A stretch of DNA of 64,000 nt, taken from the NCBI RefSeq assembly GCF_001426995.1, contig NZ_LMFY01000001.1, positions 1,860,496-1,924,495 on the forward strand, read 5' to 3'. A program made the translations under genes and the position numbers. Below, one piece after another: positions 16,613 to 27,188 of the stretch; within the stretch, counting starts at the first letter, position 1, and each line of letters starts with the position of its first letter. This DNA comes from Microbacterium sp. Root553 (GTDB lineage Bacteria > Actinomycetota > Actinomycetes > Actinomycetales > Microbacteriaceae). The notes below the pieces were generated by a model. That model saw only the letters and a program-made list of their open reading frames with translations. It was not told where the DNA came from and did no database searches.

Positions 16613-17797
16613 ATGTCCGACCCTCGCTACACCCCGCTCCGCGAACGCCACGAAGCGCTCGGCGCGTCATTCACCGACTTCGGCGGCTGGCAGATGCCGG
16701 TGCGCTACACCTCGGATCTCGCCGAACACCACGCCGTGCGCCGGTCCGCCGGGATCTTCGACATCTCGCACATGGCCGAGTTCCTGGTCACCGGCGACTT
16801 CGCCGCGCACTTCCTCGACTACGCGCTCGCCGGGCGGCTGTCCGCGATGGCCGTGGGCAAGGCGAAGTACTCGCTGATGCTCGCCGACGACGGCGGCATC
16901 GTCGACGACGTGATCGTCTACCGACTCGCCGAAGACCGGTTCCTGGTGATCGCCAACGCCGGCAACCGCGGTTTCGTCGACTCCGCCTTCGCGTCGCGCA
17001 TCCGCTCGTTCCCCTCGATGGTCGAGCGCGAGCGCCCTGAACTCGTCGCAGGGGAGGAGCGCACCTTCGAGGGCTTCCTCGGGGACCGCGGCGTCGACGT
17101 CGAGGACGTCTCGGACGAGTACGCGCTGCTCGCCGTGCAGGGACCCGCCGCCGAGGCGATCGTCGCGGCGACCGAGGGCATCTCCGAGGTCTCGGTGCCC
17201 TGGGCTGAGCAGCGATACTACGCGTGGGCCGACGCGACCTTCCTCGGGTCGCCCCTGCTGATCGCCCGCACCGGCTACACCGGGGAGGACGGCTTCGAGC
17301 TGCTCGTCCGCGCGGCGGACGCGCCGGCGCTGTGGGATGCGGTCGCGGCGGCCGGGAACGCGCACGAGCTCGTGCCCGCGGGTCTCGCCGCCCGCGACAC
17401 CCTTCGTCTCGAGGCGGGCATGCCGTTGTACGGCCACGAGCTGTCGCGCGAGATCACACCCGCGCAGGCCGGACTCGGTCGGGTCGTCGTCTCCGACAAG
17501 GAGAGCTTCATCGGCAAGGACGCCACGCCCGCCGCCGCCGACGCGCCCGTGCTGGTCGGTCTGGTCGCCGAGGGCAGGCGCGCGGGTCGCGCCGGGTACC
17601 CGGTCGTCGACCAGGACGGCGTCGTCCTGGGTGAGATCACGAGTGGCGCGCTCAGCCCGACACTCGGCCATCCGATCGCGATGGCCTACGTCGCACCGTC
17701 TTCTGCTGCGGAGGGAACCGCAGTATTCCTTGATGTGCGGGGGACCAGGATCCCCGCGACCGTGACCGCTCTGCCTTTCTATCGGAGGACCAAATGA
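16613..17797 (+). CDS. gcvT: Glycine cleavage system T protein (aminomethyltransferase)
   Basis: This 394-residue protein takes the aminomethyl group from lipoyl-GcvH and gives methylene-tetrahydrofolate and ammonia. It begins [16 protein letters not shown] and DFGGWQMPV, then shows FDISHMAEF, the folate-site [10 protein letters not shown], and the C-terminal barrel with [19 protein letters not shown]. The ATG at 16613 is preceded by GGGAG with 6-nt spacing and lies 50 nt after the riboswitch. It overlaps gcvH by four bases. It is first of the three-gene gcv operon; the lipoamide dehydrogenase (L protein) is not in the window. Confidence 0.96.
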   Translation: MSDPRYTPLRERHEALGASFTDFGGWQMPVRYTSDLAEHHAVRRSAGIFDISHMAEFLVTGDFAAHFLDYALAGRLSAMAVGKAKYSLMLADDGGIVDDVIVYRLAEDRFLVIANAGNRGFVDSAFASRIRSFPSMVERERPELVAGEERTFEGFLGDRGVDVEDVSDEYALLAVQGPAAEAIVAATEGISEVSVPWAEQRYYAWADATFLGSPLLIARTGYTGEDGFELLVRAADAPALWDAVAAAGNAHELVPAGLAARDTLRLEAGMPLYGHELSREITPAQAGLGRVVVSDKESFIGKDATPAAADAPVLVGLVAEGRRAGRAGYPVVDQDGVVLGEITSGALSPTLGHPIAMAYVAPSSAAEGTAVFLDVRGTRIPATVTALPFYRRTK

Positions 17798-18171
17798 CCG
17801 ACCTCAACGCACTCAGCTACACCGACGAGCACGAGTGGATCGCCTCAGACGGCGGCACCGCCACCGTCGGCATCACCGACTACGCGGCCGACAAGCTCGG
17901 CGACGTCGTCTTCGTCGAGCTCCCCGCGGTGGGAACCGAGATCACGGCGGGTTCCGTGGTCGGCGAGATCGAGTCGACCAAGTCCGTCGGGGAGCTGTAC
18001 GCCCCCGTCAGCGGCACGGTCGTCGAGATCAACGACGCCGTGGTGGACGACCCCTCGCTCGTGAACGCCGAGCCGTTCGCCGGAGGGTGGCTGCTCAAGG
18101 TCTCGGTCGCCGCGGGAGCGCTCGACGGCCTGATGGACCGCGACGCGTACGTCGCTCTCACGGAGGGCTGA
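17794..18171 (+). CDS. gcvH: Glycine cleavage system H protein (lipoyl carrier)
   Basis: This 125-residue carrier shuttles the aminomethyl group from GcvP to GcvT on a lipoyl arm. The lipoylation site is Lys63 in [12 protein letters not shown], within a hybrid beta-barrel; EHEWI and GDVVFVELP are family marks. It is joined to gcvT by an ATGA overlap and to gcvP by a 7-nt gap. Confidence 0.96.
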   Translation: MTDLNALSYTDEHEWIASDGGTATVGITDYAADKLGDVVFVELPAVGTEITAGSVVGEIESTKSVGELYAPVSGTVVEINDAVVDDPSLVNAEPFAGGWLLKVSVAAGALDGLMDRDAYVALTEG

Positions 18172-18178
18172 TCGACCA

Positions 18179-21061
18179 GTGGTCTCCTTCGCCGATCGTC
18201 ACATCGGAACCACCGCCTCCTCCCAGCGTCTGATGCTCGACGCGCTGGGTGTCGAGTCCTCCCTCGAGGACTGGAGCCCTGTCGAGGCGCTGATGCGCCA
18301 GGCCGTGCCCTCGTCGATCTTCACCGACGCCTCCGCGGACTCGGTCATCCCGCGCGCCGCGAGCGAGACCGAAGCGCTGGCGGAGCTGCGCGCGCTCGCC
18401 GCTCGCAACACGGTGAACCGGCCGATGATCGGCCTCGGCTACTACGGCACGATCACCCCTCAGGTGATCCAGCGCAACGTGCTCGAGAACCCGTCCTGGT
18501 ACACCGCCTACACGCCCTATCAGCCGGAGATCTCCCAGGGCCGTCTCGAGGCCCTCATCAACTTCCAGACCATGGTCGCCGAACTCACCGGTCTGACCAC
18601 CGCGAACGCGTCGATGCTGGACGAGTCCACCGCGGTCGTGGAGGGGATGCTGCTGGCACGCCGTGCGTCGAAGAAGGCGTCGAACGTGTTCGCCGTCGAC
18701 GCCGATGCCTTCCCGCAGACGAAGGCGCTGCTCGAGACGAGGGCCGAGGCCGTGGGCATCGAACTCGTCGACGTGGACTTCGCCGCGGGCGAGGAGCTCC
18801 CCGCCGAGCTGTTCGGCGTGTTCGTGCAGTACCCGGGTGCGTCCGGACGCGTCTGGGATCCGAGCGCCGTGATCGACGCCGCGCACGTGGCGGGCGGACT
18901 CGCCGTGGTCGCGGCCGACCTGCTCGCGCTCACCCTGATCGCGTCGCCGGGCTCGCTCGGCGCAGACGTCGCGGTCGGCACGACGCAGCGCTTCGGCGTC
19001 CCCCTCGGCTTCGGCGGCCCTCATGCGGGCTACATGGCCGTGCGTGCGGGTCTCGAGCGCCAGCTGCCTGGGCGCCTCGTGGGCGTGTCGGTCGATGCCG
19101 ACGGCAAGCCCGCGTACCGTCTGTCGCTGCAGACGCGGGAGCAGCACATCCGTCGTGAGAAGGCCACGAGCAACATCTGCACCGCGCAGGTCCTGCTCGC
19201 GGTGATGGCCTCGATGTACGCGGTCTACCACGGTCCCGACGGGCTGAAGGCGATCGCCGGCGAGGTCGCGGCGAAGACCGTCATGCTGCGGGACTGGCTC
19301 GCCGACGCGGGAGCCGACCTCGTGCACGACGCGTTCTTCGACACCCTGCGGGTGCGGGTCCCGGCCCGGGCGGCCGAGATCGTCGCACAGGCTCACGACT
19401 CCGGCATCCTGCTGCACGCGGTCGATGCCGACACGGTCGGGCTCTCGGTCGACGAGACGACGACCGTCAGCGAGCTTCACCGGGTCGCTCAGATGTTCGG
19501 CGGCCCGCGGGAGCGTGCCTTCGGTTTCTTCGGCTCCGGATCTCGCGGCGCTCTTCCCGAGGACCTGCTCCGACAGGACGAGTACCTCACCCACCCGGTC
19601 TTCCACGCCCACCGCAGCGAGACCGCGATGATGCGCTACCTGAAGAGCCTCGCGGATCGCGACTACGCGCTCGACCGCGGCATGATCCCGCTCGGTTCGT
19701 GCACCATGAAGCTCAACGCGGCCACCGAGATGGCGTCGATCACGTGGCCCGAGTTCGCGGGCATCCACCCGTTCGCTCCGGCATCCGACGTCGGGGGCTA
19801 CCTCGACATGATCACCCAGCTCGAGGCGTGGCTCGCCGAGGTGACGGGATACGACGCCGTCTCGCTGCAGCCGAACGCCGGCTCGCAGGGCGAGCTCGCC
19901 GGGCTCCTCGCGATCCGCGGCTACCACCTCGCGAACGGCGACACGCAGCGCACGGTGTGCCTGATCCCGTCGTCCGCCCACGGCACCAACGCGGCCTCCG
20001 CCGTGCTCGCGGGGATGAAGGTCGTCGTGGTCGCCTGCGACGAGCTCGGCAACGTCGATCTCGACGACCTGCGGGCGAAGATCGCGACGAACGCCGATGA
20101 ACTGTCGGCGCTGATGATCACCTACCCGTCGACGCACGGCGTCTACGAGCAGGATGTGGTGCAGATCACGGATGCCGTCCATGAGGCCGGCGGACAGGTC
20201 TACGTCGACGGCGCGAACCTGAACGCGCTGCTCGGCTACGCCCGATTCGGCGACCTCGGCGGAGACGTCTCGCACCTCAACCTGCACAAGACGTTCGCGA
20301 TCCCGCACGGCGGCGGCGGTCCCGGTGTGGGCCCCGTGGCGGCCAAGGCGCACCTCGCCCCGCACCTGCCGTCGCATCCGCTCGCCCAGCGTGCGGAGCA
20401 CGCCGGGGGCTTCGTGTTCGAGGGCGGCGCGGTCTCCGCAGCCCCCTACGGCTCGGCGGGCATCCTCCCGATCTCGTGGTCGTACGTGCGCATGATGGGG
20501 GCCGACGGCCTCCGTCACGCCACGGCCGCCGCCGTCCTCTCGGCGAACTACATCGCCGCCCGCCTCGCCGAGCACTACCCGGTGCTCTACGCCGGCGAGG
20601 GCGGACGGGTCGCGCACGAGTGCATCCTCGATCTCCGTCCGCTCAAGGAGGCGACCGGGATCACCGTCGACGATGTGGCCAAGCGTCTCATCGACTACGG
20701 CTTCCACGCTCCGACGATGTCGTTCCCCGTGGCGGGCACGCTCATGGTCGAGCCGACCGAGTCCGAGGACCTCGGCGAGATCGAGCGGTTCATCGAGGCG
20801 ATGGTCATGATCAAGGCCGAGGCGGATGCCGTGGCCGCAGGACGCTGGCCCGCCGACGACAACCCTCTCGTGCACGCACCGCACACCGCGGTCTCGCTGA
20901 TCGCGGGGGAGTGGGAGCACGCCTACACCCGCGAGGACGCCGCCTACCCGGTGCACGCGCTGGTCGCGGGCAAGTACTGGCCGCCGGTGCGCCGGATCGA
21001 TCAGGCGTACGGCGACCGCAACCTGGTGTGCGCGTGCCCGCCGATCGAGGCCTTCGCCTGA
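18179..21061 (+). CDS. gcvP: Glycine dehydrogenase (decarboxylating), P protein
   Basis: This 960-residue PLP enzyme decarboxylates glycine and loads the rest on GcvH. It is the fused (GcvPA-GcvPB) form: N-terminal half with [16 protein letters not shown] and [19 protein letters not shown]-terminal half with the PLP Lys704 in SHLNLHKTF and the glycine-rich loop [10 protein letters not shown]. The GTG at 18179 is favoured by family length and by GAGGG 11 nt upstream. A hairpin follows the stop. A long antisense open frame across this gene is a GC artefact. Confidence 0.96.
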   Translation: MVSFADRHIGTTASSQRLMLDALGVESSLEDWSPVEALMRQAVPSSIFTDASADSVIPRAASETEALAELRALAARNTVNRPMIGLGYYGTITPQVIQRNVLENPSWYTAYTPYQPEISQGRLEALINFQTMVAELTGLTTANASMLDESTAVVEGMLLARRASKKASNVFAVDADAFPQTKALLETRAEAVGIELVDVDFAAGEELPAELFGVFVQYPGASGRVWDPSAVIDAAHVAGGLAVVAADLLALTLIASPGSLGADVAVGTTQRFGVPLGFGGPHAGYMAVRAGLERQLPGRLVGVSVDADGKPAYRLSLQTREQHIRREKATSNICTAQVLLAVMASMYAVYHGPDGLKAIAGEVAAKTVMLRDWLADAGADLVHDAFFDTLRVRVPARAAEIVAQAHDSGILLHAVDADTVGLSVDETTTVSELHRVAQMFGGPRERAFGFFGSGSRGALPEDLLRQDEYLTHPVFHAHRSETAMMRYLKSLADRDYALDRGMIPLGSCTMKLNAATEMASITWPEFAGIHPFAPASDVGGYLDMITQLEAWLAEVTGYDAVSLQPNAGSQGELAGLLAIRGYHLANGDTQRTVCLIPSSAHGTNAASAVLAGMKVVVVACDELGNVDLDDLRAKIATNADELSALMITYPSTHGVYEQDVVQITDAVHEAGGQVYVDGANLNALLGYARFGDLGGDVSHLNLHKTFAIPHGGGGPGVGPVAAKAHLAPHLPSHPLAQRAEHAGGFVFEGGAVSAAPYGSAGILPISWSYVRMMGADGLRHATAAAVLSANYIAARLAEHYPVLYAGEGGRVAHECILDLRPLKEATGITVDDVAKRLIDYGFHAPTMSFPVAGTLMVEPTESEDLGEIERFIEAMVMIKAEADAVAAGRWPADDNPLVHAPHTAVSLIAGEWEHAYTREDAAYPVHALVAGKYWPPVRRIDQAYGDRNLVCACPPIEAFA

Positions 21062-21079
21062 CCCGCGTACGGTCGAGAA

Positions 21080-21111
21080 GCGGCGCCGTGTCCTCCGGGA
21101 TGCGGCGCCGC
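21080..21111 (+). terminator. Hairpin terminator after gcvP
   Basis: The arms GCGGCGCCG and CGGCGCCGC pair perfectly over 9 bp, with an inner TCC/GGA stem, 18 nt after the gcvP stop. A short CTCTCATTT follows rather than a full T-run. Confidence 0.7.
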
Positions 21112-21273
21112 CTCTCATTTCCGCATGTTTCCGCGAGATTACGGTTGGTCACCACTCAGTAACGGTTCATTAGCCGAGACCGGAAGGCGCGGAACCGCGG
21201 GTTACAGTCAGATATCCCTACGCACTCGACGATGAGCGCGCAGATTTGTTTGACAGTCCAGGAGGACAAAAAA

Positions 21274-22944
21274 GTGAAGCGCAACAAGATCGCCCTTGCG
21301 GGCACCGCGCTGTTCGCGATCGGCGCCCTGGCGCTCGCGGGCTGCGCGAGCGGCGGCACCGACGACGGCAACACCGGTTCGGGAGCAGCCGACGCGGATG
21401 CCATCATCACCACGAACGGCTCCGAGCCCGAGAACCCGCTGATCCCCACCAACACCAACGAGGTGGGCGGCGGAAAGATCCTCGACGAGATCTTCGCCGG
21501 TCTGATCTACTACGACGCCGACGGCAAGCCGGTCAACGACGTGGCTGAGGAGATCACCACGGAGGACCCGCAGAACATCACCGTGAAGATCCGCGAGGGT
21601 CTGAAGTTCACCGATGGTGAAGAGGTCACCGCAGACAACTTCATCAAGGCGTGGAACTACGGCGCACAGGCCGAGAACGCACAGCTCTCCGGCTACTTCT
21701 TCGAGGACATCGAGGGATTCGTCAACGACGCCGGTGACCCGGCGAACCCCGACGACGACATCTTCGGCGCACAGGGTGACCTGAGCGGCCTCAAGCAGGT
21801 CGACGACTACACCTTCACGATCGCCCTGAACAAGCCGGCGTCCGACTTCGCACTGCGTCTCGGCTACTCGGCCTTCTACCCGCTGCCCGACGCCGCGTTC
21901 GACGACATGGACGCGTTCGGTCAGAACCCGATCGGCAACGGACCGTACATGATCGACGGCGACGACGCGTGGCAGCACGACGTGCAGATCGACCTCGTGC
22001 GCAACGACGACTACGACGGCGGCCGCAAGGCAGTCAACGGCGGTCTGACGATCAAGTTCTACGCCACGCAGGAAGCGGCCTACGCCGACCTGCAGGGTGG
22101 CGACGTCGACGTGATCGACGCGATCCCCACCGGCTCGCTCCCGGTCTTCCAGGACGAGTTCGGCGACCGTGCGGTGAACCAGCCGTCTGCGGTGTTCCAG
22201 TCGTTCACGATCGGCCAGTTCCTCCCGCACTTCAGCGGCGAAGAGGGCCAGCTGCGCCGCCAGGCGCTGTCCATGGCGATCAACCGCGAGGAGATCACCG
22301 AGACGATCTTCTCGGGCACCCGCACCCCGGCCGCCGACTTCACCTCGCCGGTCATCGACGGCTGGTCCGACTCGGTCCCCGGCAGCGAGGTCCTGGACTA
22401 CAACCCCGACGAGGCGAAGAAGCTGTGGGCCGAGGCCGACGCCATCTCGCCGTGGGACGGCGAGTTCAAGATCGCGTACAACTCCGACGGCGGACACGAC
22501 GCCTGGGTCGACGCGGTGAGCAACAGCATCAAGAACACGCTGGGCATCGAGGCATCGGGCGACCCGTACCCGACCTTCCAGGATCTTCGTTCGAAGATCA
22601 ACGACCGCACGATCACGACCGCTGCGCGTTCGGGATGGCAGGCGGACTACCCGGGTCTGTACAACTTCCTCGGACCGCTCTACGCGACCGGCGCCGGCTC
22701 GAACGACGGTGACTACTCGAACCCCGAGTTCGATGAGCTCATCAAGGCCGGCATCAGCAACCCCGACGCCGACGCGCAGATCGAGGACTTCACCAAGGCG
22801 CAGGAGGTCCTGTTCCAGGATCTGCCGGCGATCCCGCTGTGGTACTCGAACGTGACCGGTGGTTTCGGTGAGAGCGTCGACAACGTGACGTTCGGCTGGA
22901 ACTCGGTTCCGCTCTACTACGCGATCACGAAGGCCGGCGAGTAA
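21274..22944 (+). CDS. Family-5 ABC solute-binding lipoprotein (importer 2), OppA/DppA type
   Basis: This 556-residue lipoprotein would bind oligopeptides for importer 2. KRNKIALAG, a hydrophobic run and LAGC place the lipidated Cys24, followed by a Gly/Asp-rich linker. Family marks are LKFTDGEEVTADNFIKAW and, near the C-terminus, the EVLFQDLPAIPLWY stretch typical of OppA proteins. The GTG at 21274 is chosen over an upstream ATG at 21232 because AGGAGG lies 8 nt before it and the mature signal peptide begins there. A perfect 18-bp hairpin separates it from the permease genes. Confidence 0.93.
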   Translation: MKRNKIALAGTALFAIGALALAGCASGGTDDGNTGSGAADADAIITTNGSEPENPLIPTNTNEVGGGKILDEIFAGLIYYDADGKPVNDVAEEITTEDPQNITVKIREGLKFTDGEEVTADNFIKAWNYGAQAENAQLSGYFFEDIEGFVNDAGDPANPDDDIFGAQGDLSGLKQVDDYTFTIALNKPASDFALRLGYSAFYPLPDAAFDDMDAFGQNPIGNGPYMIDGDDAWQHDVQIDLVRNDDYDGGRKAVNGGLTIKFYATQEAAYADLQGGDVDVIDAIPTGSLPVFQDEFGDRAVNQPSAVFQSFTIGQFLPHFSGEEGQLRRQALSMAINREEITETIFSGTRTPAADFTSPVIDGWSDSVPGSEVLDYNPDEAKKLWAEADAISPWDGEFKIAYNSDGGHDAWVDAVSNSIKNTLGIEASGDPYPTFQDLRSKINDRTITTAARSGWQADYPGLYNFLGPLYATGAGSNDGDYSNPEFDELIKAGISNPDADAQIEDFTKAQEVLFQDLPAIPLWYSNVTGGFGESVDNVTFGWNSVPLYYAITKAGE

Positions 22945-22960
22945 GTCTGACGGCACTTCA

Positions 22961-23000
22961 CCTGTGAGGCGGTGACGATTCTTCGTCACCGCCTCACAGG
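22961..23000 (+). terminator. Perfect 18-bp hairpin between binding protein and permeases
   Basis: The arms 22961-22978 and 22983-23000 are exact inverse complements around the loop TTCT, 16 nt after the binding-protein stop and 45 nt before the DppB-type ATG. No T-run follows. Such a structure within an importer operon is likely a leaky terminator or an mRNA-end stabiliser that lets the binding protein be made in excess (inference). Confidence 0.75.
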
Positions 23001-23045
23001 CTTGTGTTCGCCGCACTTTCTTTCCCCTCGAGAAGGGACAAGCGG

Positions 23046-23972
23046 ATGCTCGGTTACATTCTGAGACGTCTTCTGCAGGTGATCCCGGTCTTCTTCGGAG
23101 CCACCCTGCTCATCTATTTCCTCGTGTTCGCCATGCCCGGCGACCCGATCCTCGCCCTGTTCGGCGACAAGACCCCGAGTCCGGCGGTCGTCGCCCAGCT
23201 GCGCGAGCAGTACCACCTGAACGACCCGTTCCTCGTGCAGTACTGGTACTACATCACCGGCGTGTTCCAGGGTGATCTCGGCACGACCTATTCCGGTCGT
23301 CCGGTCTCCTCGGTCCTCGCCGCGACGCTTCCCGTCACCGGGCGTCTCGCCGTCATGGCGATCGCGATCGAGTTCGTGCTGGCGATCATCATCGGCACCA
23401 TCTCGGCGCTGCGCAAGGGCAAGCTGTTCGACAACGTCTCGCTCGTCGTGGCTCTCGTCGCGATCGCGATCCCGATCTTCGTCGTCGCCTTCCTCGCCCA
23501 GTACTTCCTGGCGATCCAGTGGGGCTGGTTCAAGCCCACCGTGGGCGCAGACAACGATTGGGGTGGTCTCTGGCTGCCGGCGATCGTGCTCGGCTTCAGC
23601 CTCTACGCCGTGAGCATGCGCCTGATGCGCAGCTCGGTGATCGAGACGTTGAACCAGGACTGGGTGCGCACCGCCTACAGCAAGGGGCTCTCGCGCAACC
23701 GGGTGCTGCCCGTGCACGTGCTGCGCAACTCGCTGATCCCGGTGATCACCAACTCCGCCACGAACTTCGGCGTGCTGCTGGTCGGCGCCACCGTCACCGA
23801 GGGCATCTTCAACGTGCCGGGCGTCGGCAACACGCTGTTCCAGGCGATCCAGCGCGGTGAGGGGCCGACGGTCGTCTCGTTCGTCACCGTCTTCGTCATC
23901 CTGTACGTGCTGGTCAACCTTGTCATCGACCTGCTCTACGGTCTGCTCGACCCGAGGATTCGCTATGCCTGA
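23046..23972 (+). CDS. ABC importer 2 permease, DppB type
   Basis: This 308-residue channel subunit starts MLGYILRRLLQVIPVFFGA, followed by FAMPGDPILALFG, the classic DppB opening. The EAA loop reads YSKGLSRNRVLPVHVLRN, and it ends DLLYGLLDPRIRYA. The ATG at 23046 has GAAGGGA 8-14 nt upstream; the frame extends upstream, but the family N-terminus matches this start. It overlaps the DppC-type gene by 8 nt (ATGCCTGA). Confidence 0.94.
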   Translation: MLGYILRRLLQVIPVFFGATLLIYFLVFAMPGDPILALFGDKTPSPAVVAQLREQYHLNDPFLVQYWYYITGVFQGDLGTTYSGRPVSSVLAATLPVTGRLAVMAIAIEFVLAIIIGTISALRKGKLFDNVSLVVALVAIAIPIFVVAFLAQYFLAIQWGWFKPTVGADNDWGGLWLPAIVLGFSLYAVSMRLMRSSVIETLNQDWVRTAYSKGLSRNRVLPVHVLRNSLIPVITNSATNFGVLLVGATVTEGIFNVPGVGNTLFQAIQRGEGPTVVSFVTVFVILYVLVNLVIDLLYGLLDPRIRYA

Positions 23973-24909
23973 TCCCATCTCTCAGAAGCACTACGTCGCT
24001 CCGATCGAGACGGAGTCGATCTCTGTCGACGCCGTCCGCATCTCGGACAAGGCCAGCAACCTCTGGCGGGATGCGTGGGCCGACCTTCGTCGCCGCCCGC
24101 TGTTCTGGTTCTCCGTCGTCCTCGCGCTCTTCTTCCTCGTGATGGCGCTCTGGCCGACGCTGTTCACCGCGACGCCGCCGAACGACGACTGCTATCTGTC
24201 GAACAGCAACGGAGGGCCGAGTGCGGGTCACCCGCTCGGGTTCACCTTCCAGGGCTGCGACATCTACGCCCGCATCGTCTGGGGGTCGCAGACGTCGCTT
24301 GCCGTCGGTCTGATCGCCACGGCAATTTCGTCGATTCTCGGTCTGATCATGGGAGCCCTCGCGGGCTTCTACGGCGGATGGCTCGACTCGGTCCTCTCGC
24401 GCGTCGGTGACATCTTCTTCGCGATCCCCTACATCCTCGCGGCGGTCGTCGTGATGACGGTGTTCCGGGACTCGCGTTCGGTGTGGACCCTCGCGTTCGC
24501 GATCGGCGGGTTCGCCTGGGCCTCCACGGCGCGCGTCGTGCGTGCCGAGGTGCTGAGGGTGAGACAGGCCGACTTCGTCATGGCGTCACAGGCGCTCGGA
24601 CAGTCGAAGTTCAAGATCCTCCTGAACCACGTCATCCCGAACGCCATCGCACCGCTGCTCGTCGTGTCGACGCTCGGCCTCGCGGCGGCGATCGTCGCCG
24701 AGGCGACGTTGTCGTTCCTCGGGGTCGGTCTCGGCAGCGGCGTGATGTCGTGGGGGAATGACATCGGCGATGCCCAGGCCTCGCTGCGCGTCGCTCCGAT
24801 GGCACTCATCTATCCGTCGATCGCCCTCACCCTCGCGGTGCTGGCGTTCGTGACCCTGGGCGAGCTCATCCGAGACGCCCTCGACCCGAAGGCGAGGGCC
24901 CGCCGATGA
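23965..24909 (+). CDS. ABC importer 2 permease, DppC type
   Basis: This 314-residue subunit has a 45-residue cytoplasmic tail, then the RRRPLFWFSVVLALFFLVM helix, an external loop holding a Cys-x-x-x...Cys pair (DDCYLS and FQGCDIY) and five more helices. The coupling loop is SQALGQSKFKILLNHVIPN. It is typical of actinobacterial OppC/DppC. The start is set by the 8-nt overlap with the previous stop; the end overlaps the ATPase gene as ATGA. Confidence 0.94.
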   Translation: MPDPISQKHYVAPIETESISVDAVRISDKASNLWRDAWADLRRRPLFWFSVVLALFFLVMALWPTLFTATPPNDDCYLSNSNGGPSAGHPLGFTFQGCDIYARIVWGSQTSLAVGLIATAISSILGLIMGALAGFYGGWLDSVLSRVGDIFFAIPYILAAVVVMTVFRDSRSVWTLAFAIGGFAWASTARVVRAEVLRVRQADFVMASQALGQSKFKILLNHVIPNAIAPLLVVSTLGLAAAIVAEATLSFLGVGLGSGVMSWGNDIGDAQASLRVAPMALIYPSIALTLAVLAFVTLGELIRDALDPKARARR

Positions 24910-26579
24910 GCGAGCGAATCACCGAACAGGTCCCGCTGCTCAGCATCCGCGACCTCAGCGTCGCGTTCCGCACGCAGGAGGGCCTGCGCGAAGTACTCCA
25001 CGGAGTCAGCTTCGACGTCATGCCGGGCGAGACGGTCGCGATCGTGGGCGAGTCGGGTTCCGGCAAGTCCACGACGGCCACGGCCATCGTGAACCTGCTG
25101 CCCGGTACCGGGCAGATCACGTCGGGATCGATCACCCTCGACGGTCGCGAGCTCACCACTCTCAACCGACGCGAGATCGAGGCGGTGCGCGGTCGGGACA
25201 TCGGCTTCGTGCCGCAGGACCCGATGTCGAACCTCAACCCCGTGTGGAGCATCGGCTTCCAGGTCAAGGAGGCGATCCGTGCCAACGGCATCGCCCAGGG
25301 CCGAGACGCCGCCAAAGCTCGCACGATCGAGGTGCTGCAGCAGGCGGGTCTCGCCGACGCCGAGAAGCGTCTGCACCAGTTCCCGCATCAGTTCTCGGGC
25401 GGTATGCGTCAGCGCGCGCTGATCGGGATGGGCCTCGCGGCCGACCCGAAGCTGCTCATCGCCGACGAGCCGACCTCGGCTCTCGACGTCACCGTGCAGC
25501 GCGTGATCCTCGATCACATGGCGTCGCTGACCCGCGACAAGGGCACCTCGGTGCTCCTGATCACGCACGACCTCGGTCTCGCGGCCGAGCGGGCGAACAA
25601 GATCATCGTGATGAACGGCGGCAACATCGTCGAGGCAGGGCCGAGCCGGGAGATCCTCGAGAACCCGCAGCACCCGTACACGAAGCGTCTGGTCTCTGCA
25701 GCCCCGAGCGTGGCATCGCAGCGCATCCAGGCGGTGGTGGAGGACCGCGGCATCGAGACGCTCGACGACCTCGCGGACATCCCGCCGACGGTTCGTGTCG
25801 CAGGGCTGACGAAGGACTACCGGATCCGACAGGGCGGCTTCCGCAGCGAAGCCTTCCGTGCTGTCGACGACGTGTCCTTCGCGATCCCTCGCGGCAAGAC
25901 GCTCGCTCTGGTCGGGGAGTCGGGCTCGGGCAAGTCCACGGTGGCGAAGATGGTGCTGAAGCTCGAGGAGCCCACCAGCGGAACCATCGAGATCGACGGC
26001 AAGGACGTCTCGAAGCTGTCGAACGCGCAGGCGTTCGGCCTGCGTCGTCGTATGCAGCCGGTCTTCCAGGACCCGTACGGCTCTCTCGATCCGCTGCGCA
26101 ACATCGGCAACACCATCGCCGAACCGCTGCAGATCCACGGAGTCGGTGATCGCGTGTCGCAGCGCGCCAGGGTCGAGGAGCTGCTCGACCAGGTCTCGCT
26201 CCCGCGCGTGCTCGCGACCCGGTACCCGAACGAGCTCTCGGGCGGCCAGCGTCAGCGTGTCGCGATCGCCCGTGCGCTCGCGCTCAAGCCCGACATCATC
26301 GTGCTCGACGAGGCCGTGTCGGCGCTCGACGTGCTGGTGCAGGATCAGGTGCTGCAGCTGCTGGCCGAGCTGCAGTCGGAGCTCGGACTCACGTATCTGT
26401 TCATCACCCACGACCTCGCGGTCGTGCGGGTGTCGAGCGATCTGGTCTGCGTGATGGAGAAGGGCAAGATCGTCGAGCAGGGCACCGTCGACGAGATCTT
26501 CGCCAACCCGCAGCAGGAGTACACGGATCGTCTGCTCAAGGCGATCCCCGGGGCATCGATCACCCTCGGCGGTCACTGA
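24906..26579 (+). CDS. ABC importer 2 fused ATPase (DppD-DppF type)
   Basis: This 557-residue protein joins two ATPase domains in one chain. Domain 1 has GESGSGKSTTA near residue 47, LSGG-type signature FSGGMRQR and LIADEPTSALD; domain 2 begins near 295 and has GESGSGKSTVA near 338, LSGGQRQR and VLDEAVSALD. Both sets of motifs look intact, so both sites can probably bind ATP. It replaces the two separate ATPases of importer 1. A 2-nt gap separates it from the PH-domain gene. Confidence 0.94.
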   Translation: MSERITEQVPLLSIRDLSVAFRTQEGLREVLHGVSFDVMPGETVAIVGESGSGKSTTATAIVNLLPGTGQITSGSITLDGRELTTLNRREIEAVRGRDIGFVPQDPMSNLNPVWSIGFQVKEAIRANGIAQGRDAAKARTIEVLQQAGLADAEKRLHQFPHQFSGGMRQRALIGMGLAADPKLLIADEPTSALDVTVQRVILDHMASLTRDKGTSVLLITHDLGLAAERANKIIVMNGGNIVEAGPSREILENPQHPYTKRLVSAAPSVASQRIQAVVEDRGIETLDDLADIPPTVRVAGLTKDYRIRQGGFRSEAFRAVDDVSFAIPRGKTLALVGESGSGKSTVAKMVLKLEEPTSGTIEIDGKDVSKLSNAQAFGLRRRMQPVFQDPYGSLDPLRNIGNTIAEPLQIHGVGDRVSQRARVEELLDQVSLPRVLATRYPNELSGGQRQRVAIARALALKPDIIVLDEAVSALDVLVQDQVLQLLAELQSELGLTYLFITHDLAVVRVSSDLVCVMEKGKIVEQGTVDEIFANPQQEYTDRLLKAIPGASITLGGH

Positions 26580-26581
26580 GA

Positions 26582-27157
26582 GTGAGCACCGACCCTCACT
26601 CGGAGGCCGCACGGACGTTCCGTGCGGCCTCCGGGTCTGTCTCCCTCGTCATCTGCGCCCTGCTCGCCCTGTTCCTCCTCGGCGACGCCGTGGTGCGTGC
26701 CGGCTGGTGGTCGATGCTGCTGCTCGCCCCGTGGGTGCTGCTCGGCCTCTGGGTCGTCTATGAGATCGCCTTCGTCTCGATGGTGCGCGTCGACTCCGAG
26801 GGAGCGACCGTGCAGAACATGCTCCGCCGCACGTCCTTCGACTGGGCGGCCGTGCGCGACATCGACCTGCGCTGGCAGCTGGTGTTCACCCTCGCGGACG
26901 GCTCCGACGTCACGTGCTACGGCGGGCCCGCTCGTGCCCGCCCGGTGCGACGCCCCGGTGCCGAGGGGGAAGCCGCCAAGGCTCCCACCGGGCTCCGCGA
27001 CCTCACCGACATCCGTGATCGGTGGGAGGCGGCACCCTTCACCGGTGAGGCTCCGATCCGGCGTACCTGGGATGTGCGGGCGCTCTCGGCACTCGCCGCG
27101 ATCGTGCTCTGGGCTGCGGTGTCGATCGTGCTCGCGAACTCCGGAATGATGCGCTGA
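26582..27157 (+). CDS. PH-domain membrane protein
   Basis: This 191-residue protein has two N-terminal membrane segments (about 20-37 and 43-60), a small domain with FVSMVRVDSEGATVQNMLRRTSFDWAAV split over strands as in bacterial PH (bPH) proteins, and a C-terminal membrane segment near 168-186. The function is unknown; related proteins are found throughout Microbacteriaceae. The GTG at 26582 is 2 nt after the importer ATPase stop, so it is probably co-transcribed, but the importer link may be only positional. The next gene is convergent. Confidence 0.75.
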   Translation: MSTDPHSEAARTFRAASGSVSLVICALLALFLLGDAVVRAGWWSMLLLAPWVLLGLWVVYEIAFVSMVRVDSEGATVQNMLRRTSFDWAAVRDIDLRWQLVFTLADGSDVTCYGGPARARPVRRPGAEGEAAKAPTGLRDLTDIRDRWEAAPFTGEAPIRRTWDVRALSALAAIVLWAAVSIVLANSGMMR

Positions 27158-27188
27158 CACCGCACCCCGACATCCGGCGGGCGCCGCG

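Noticed and set aside
18158..21118. 986-codon open frame opposite gcvP, and other long antisense frames
   Set aside because: High GC makes stop codons rare in the complement. The frame has no family features and overlaps clear core genes.
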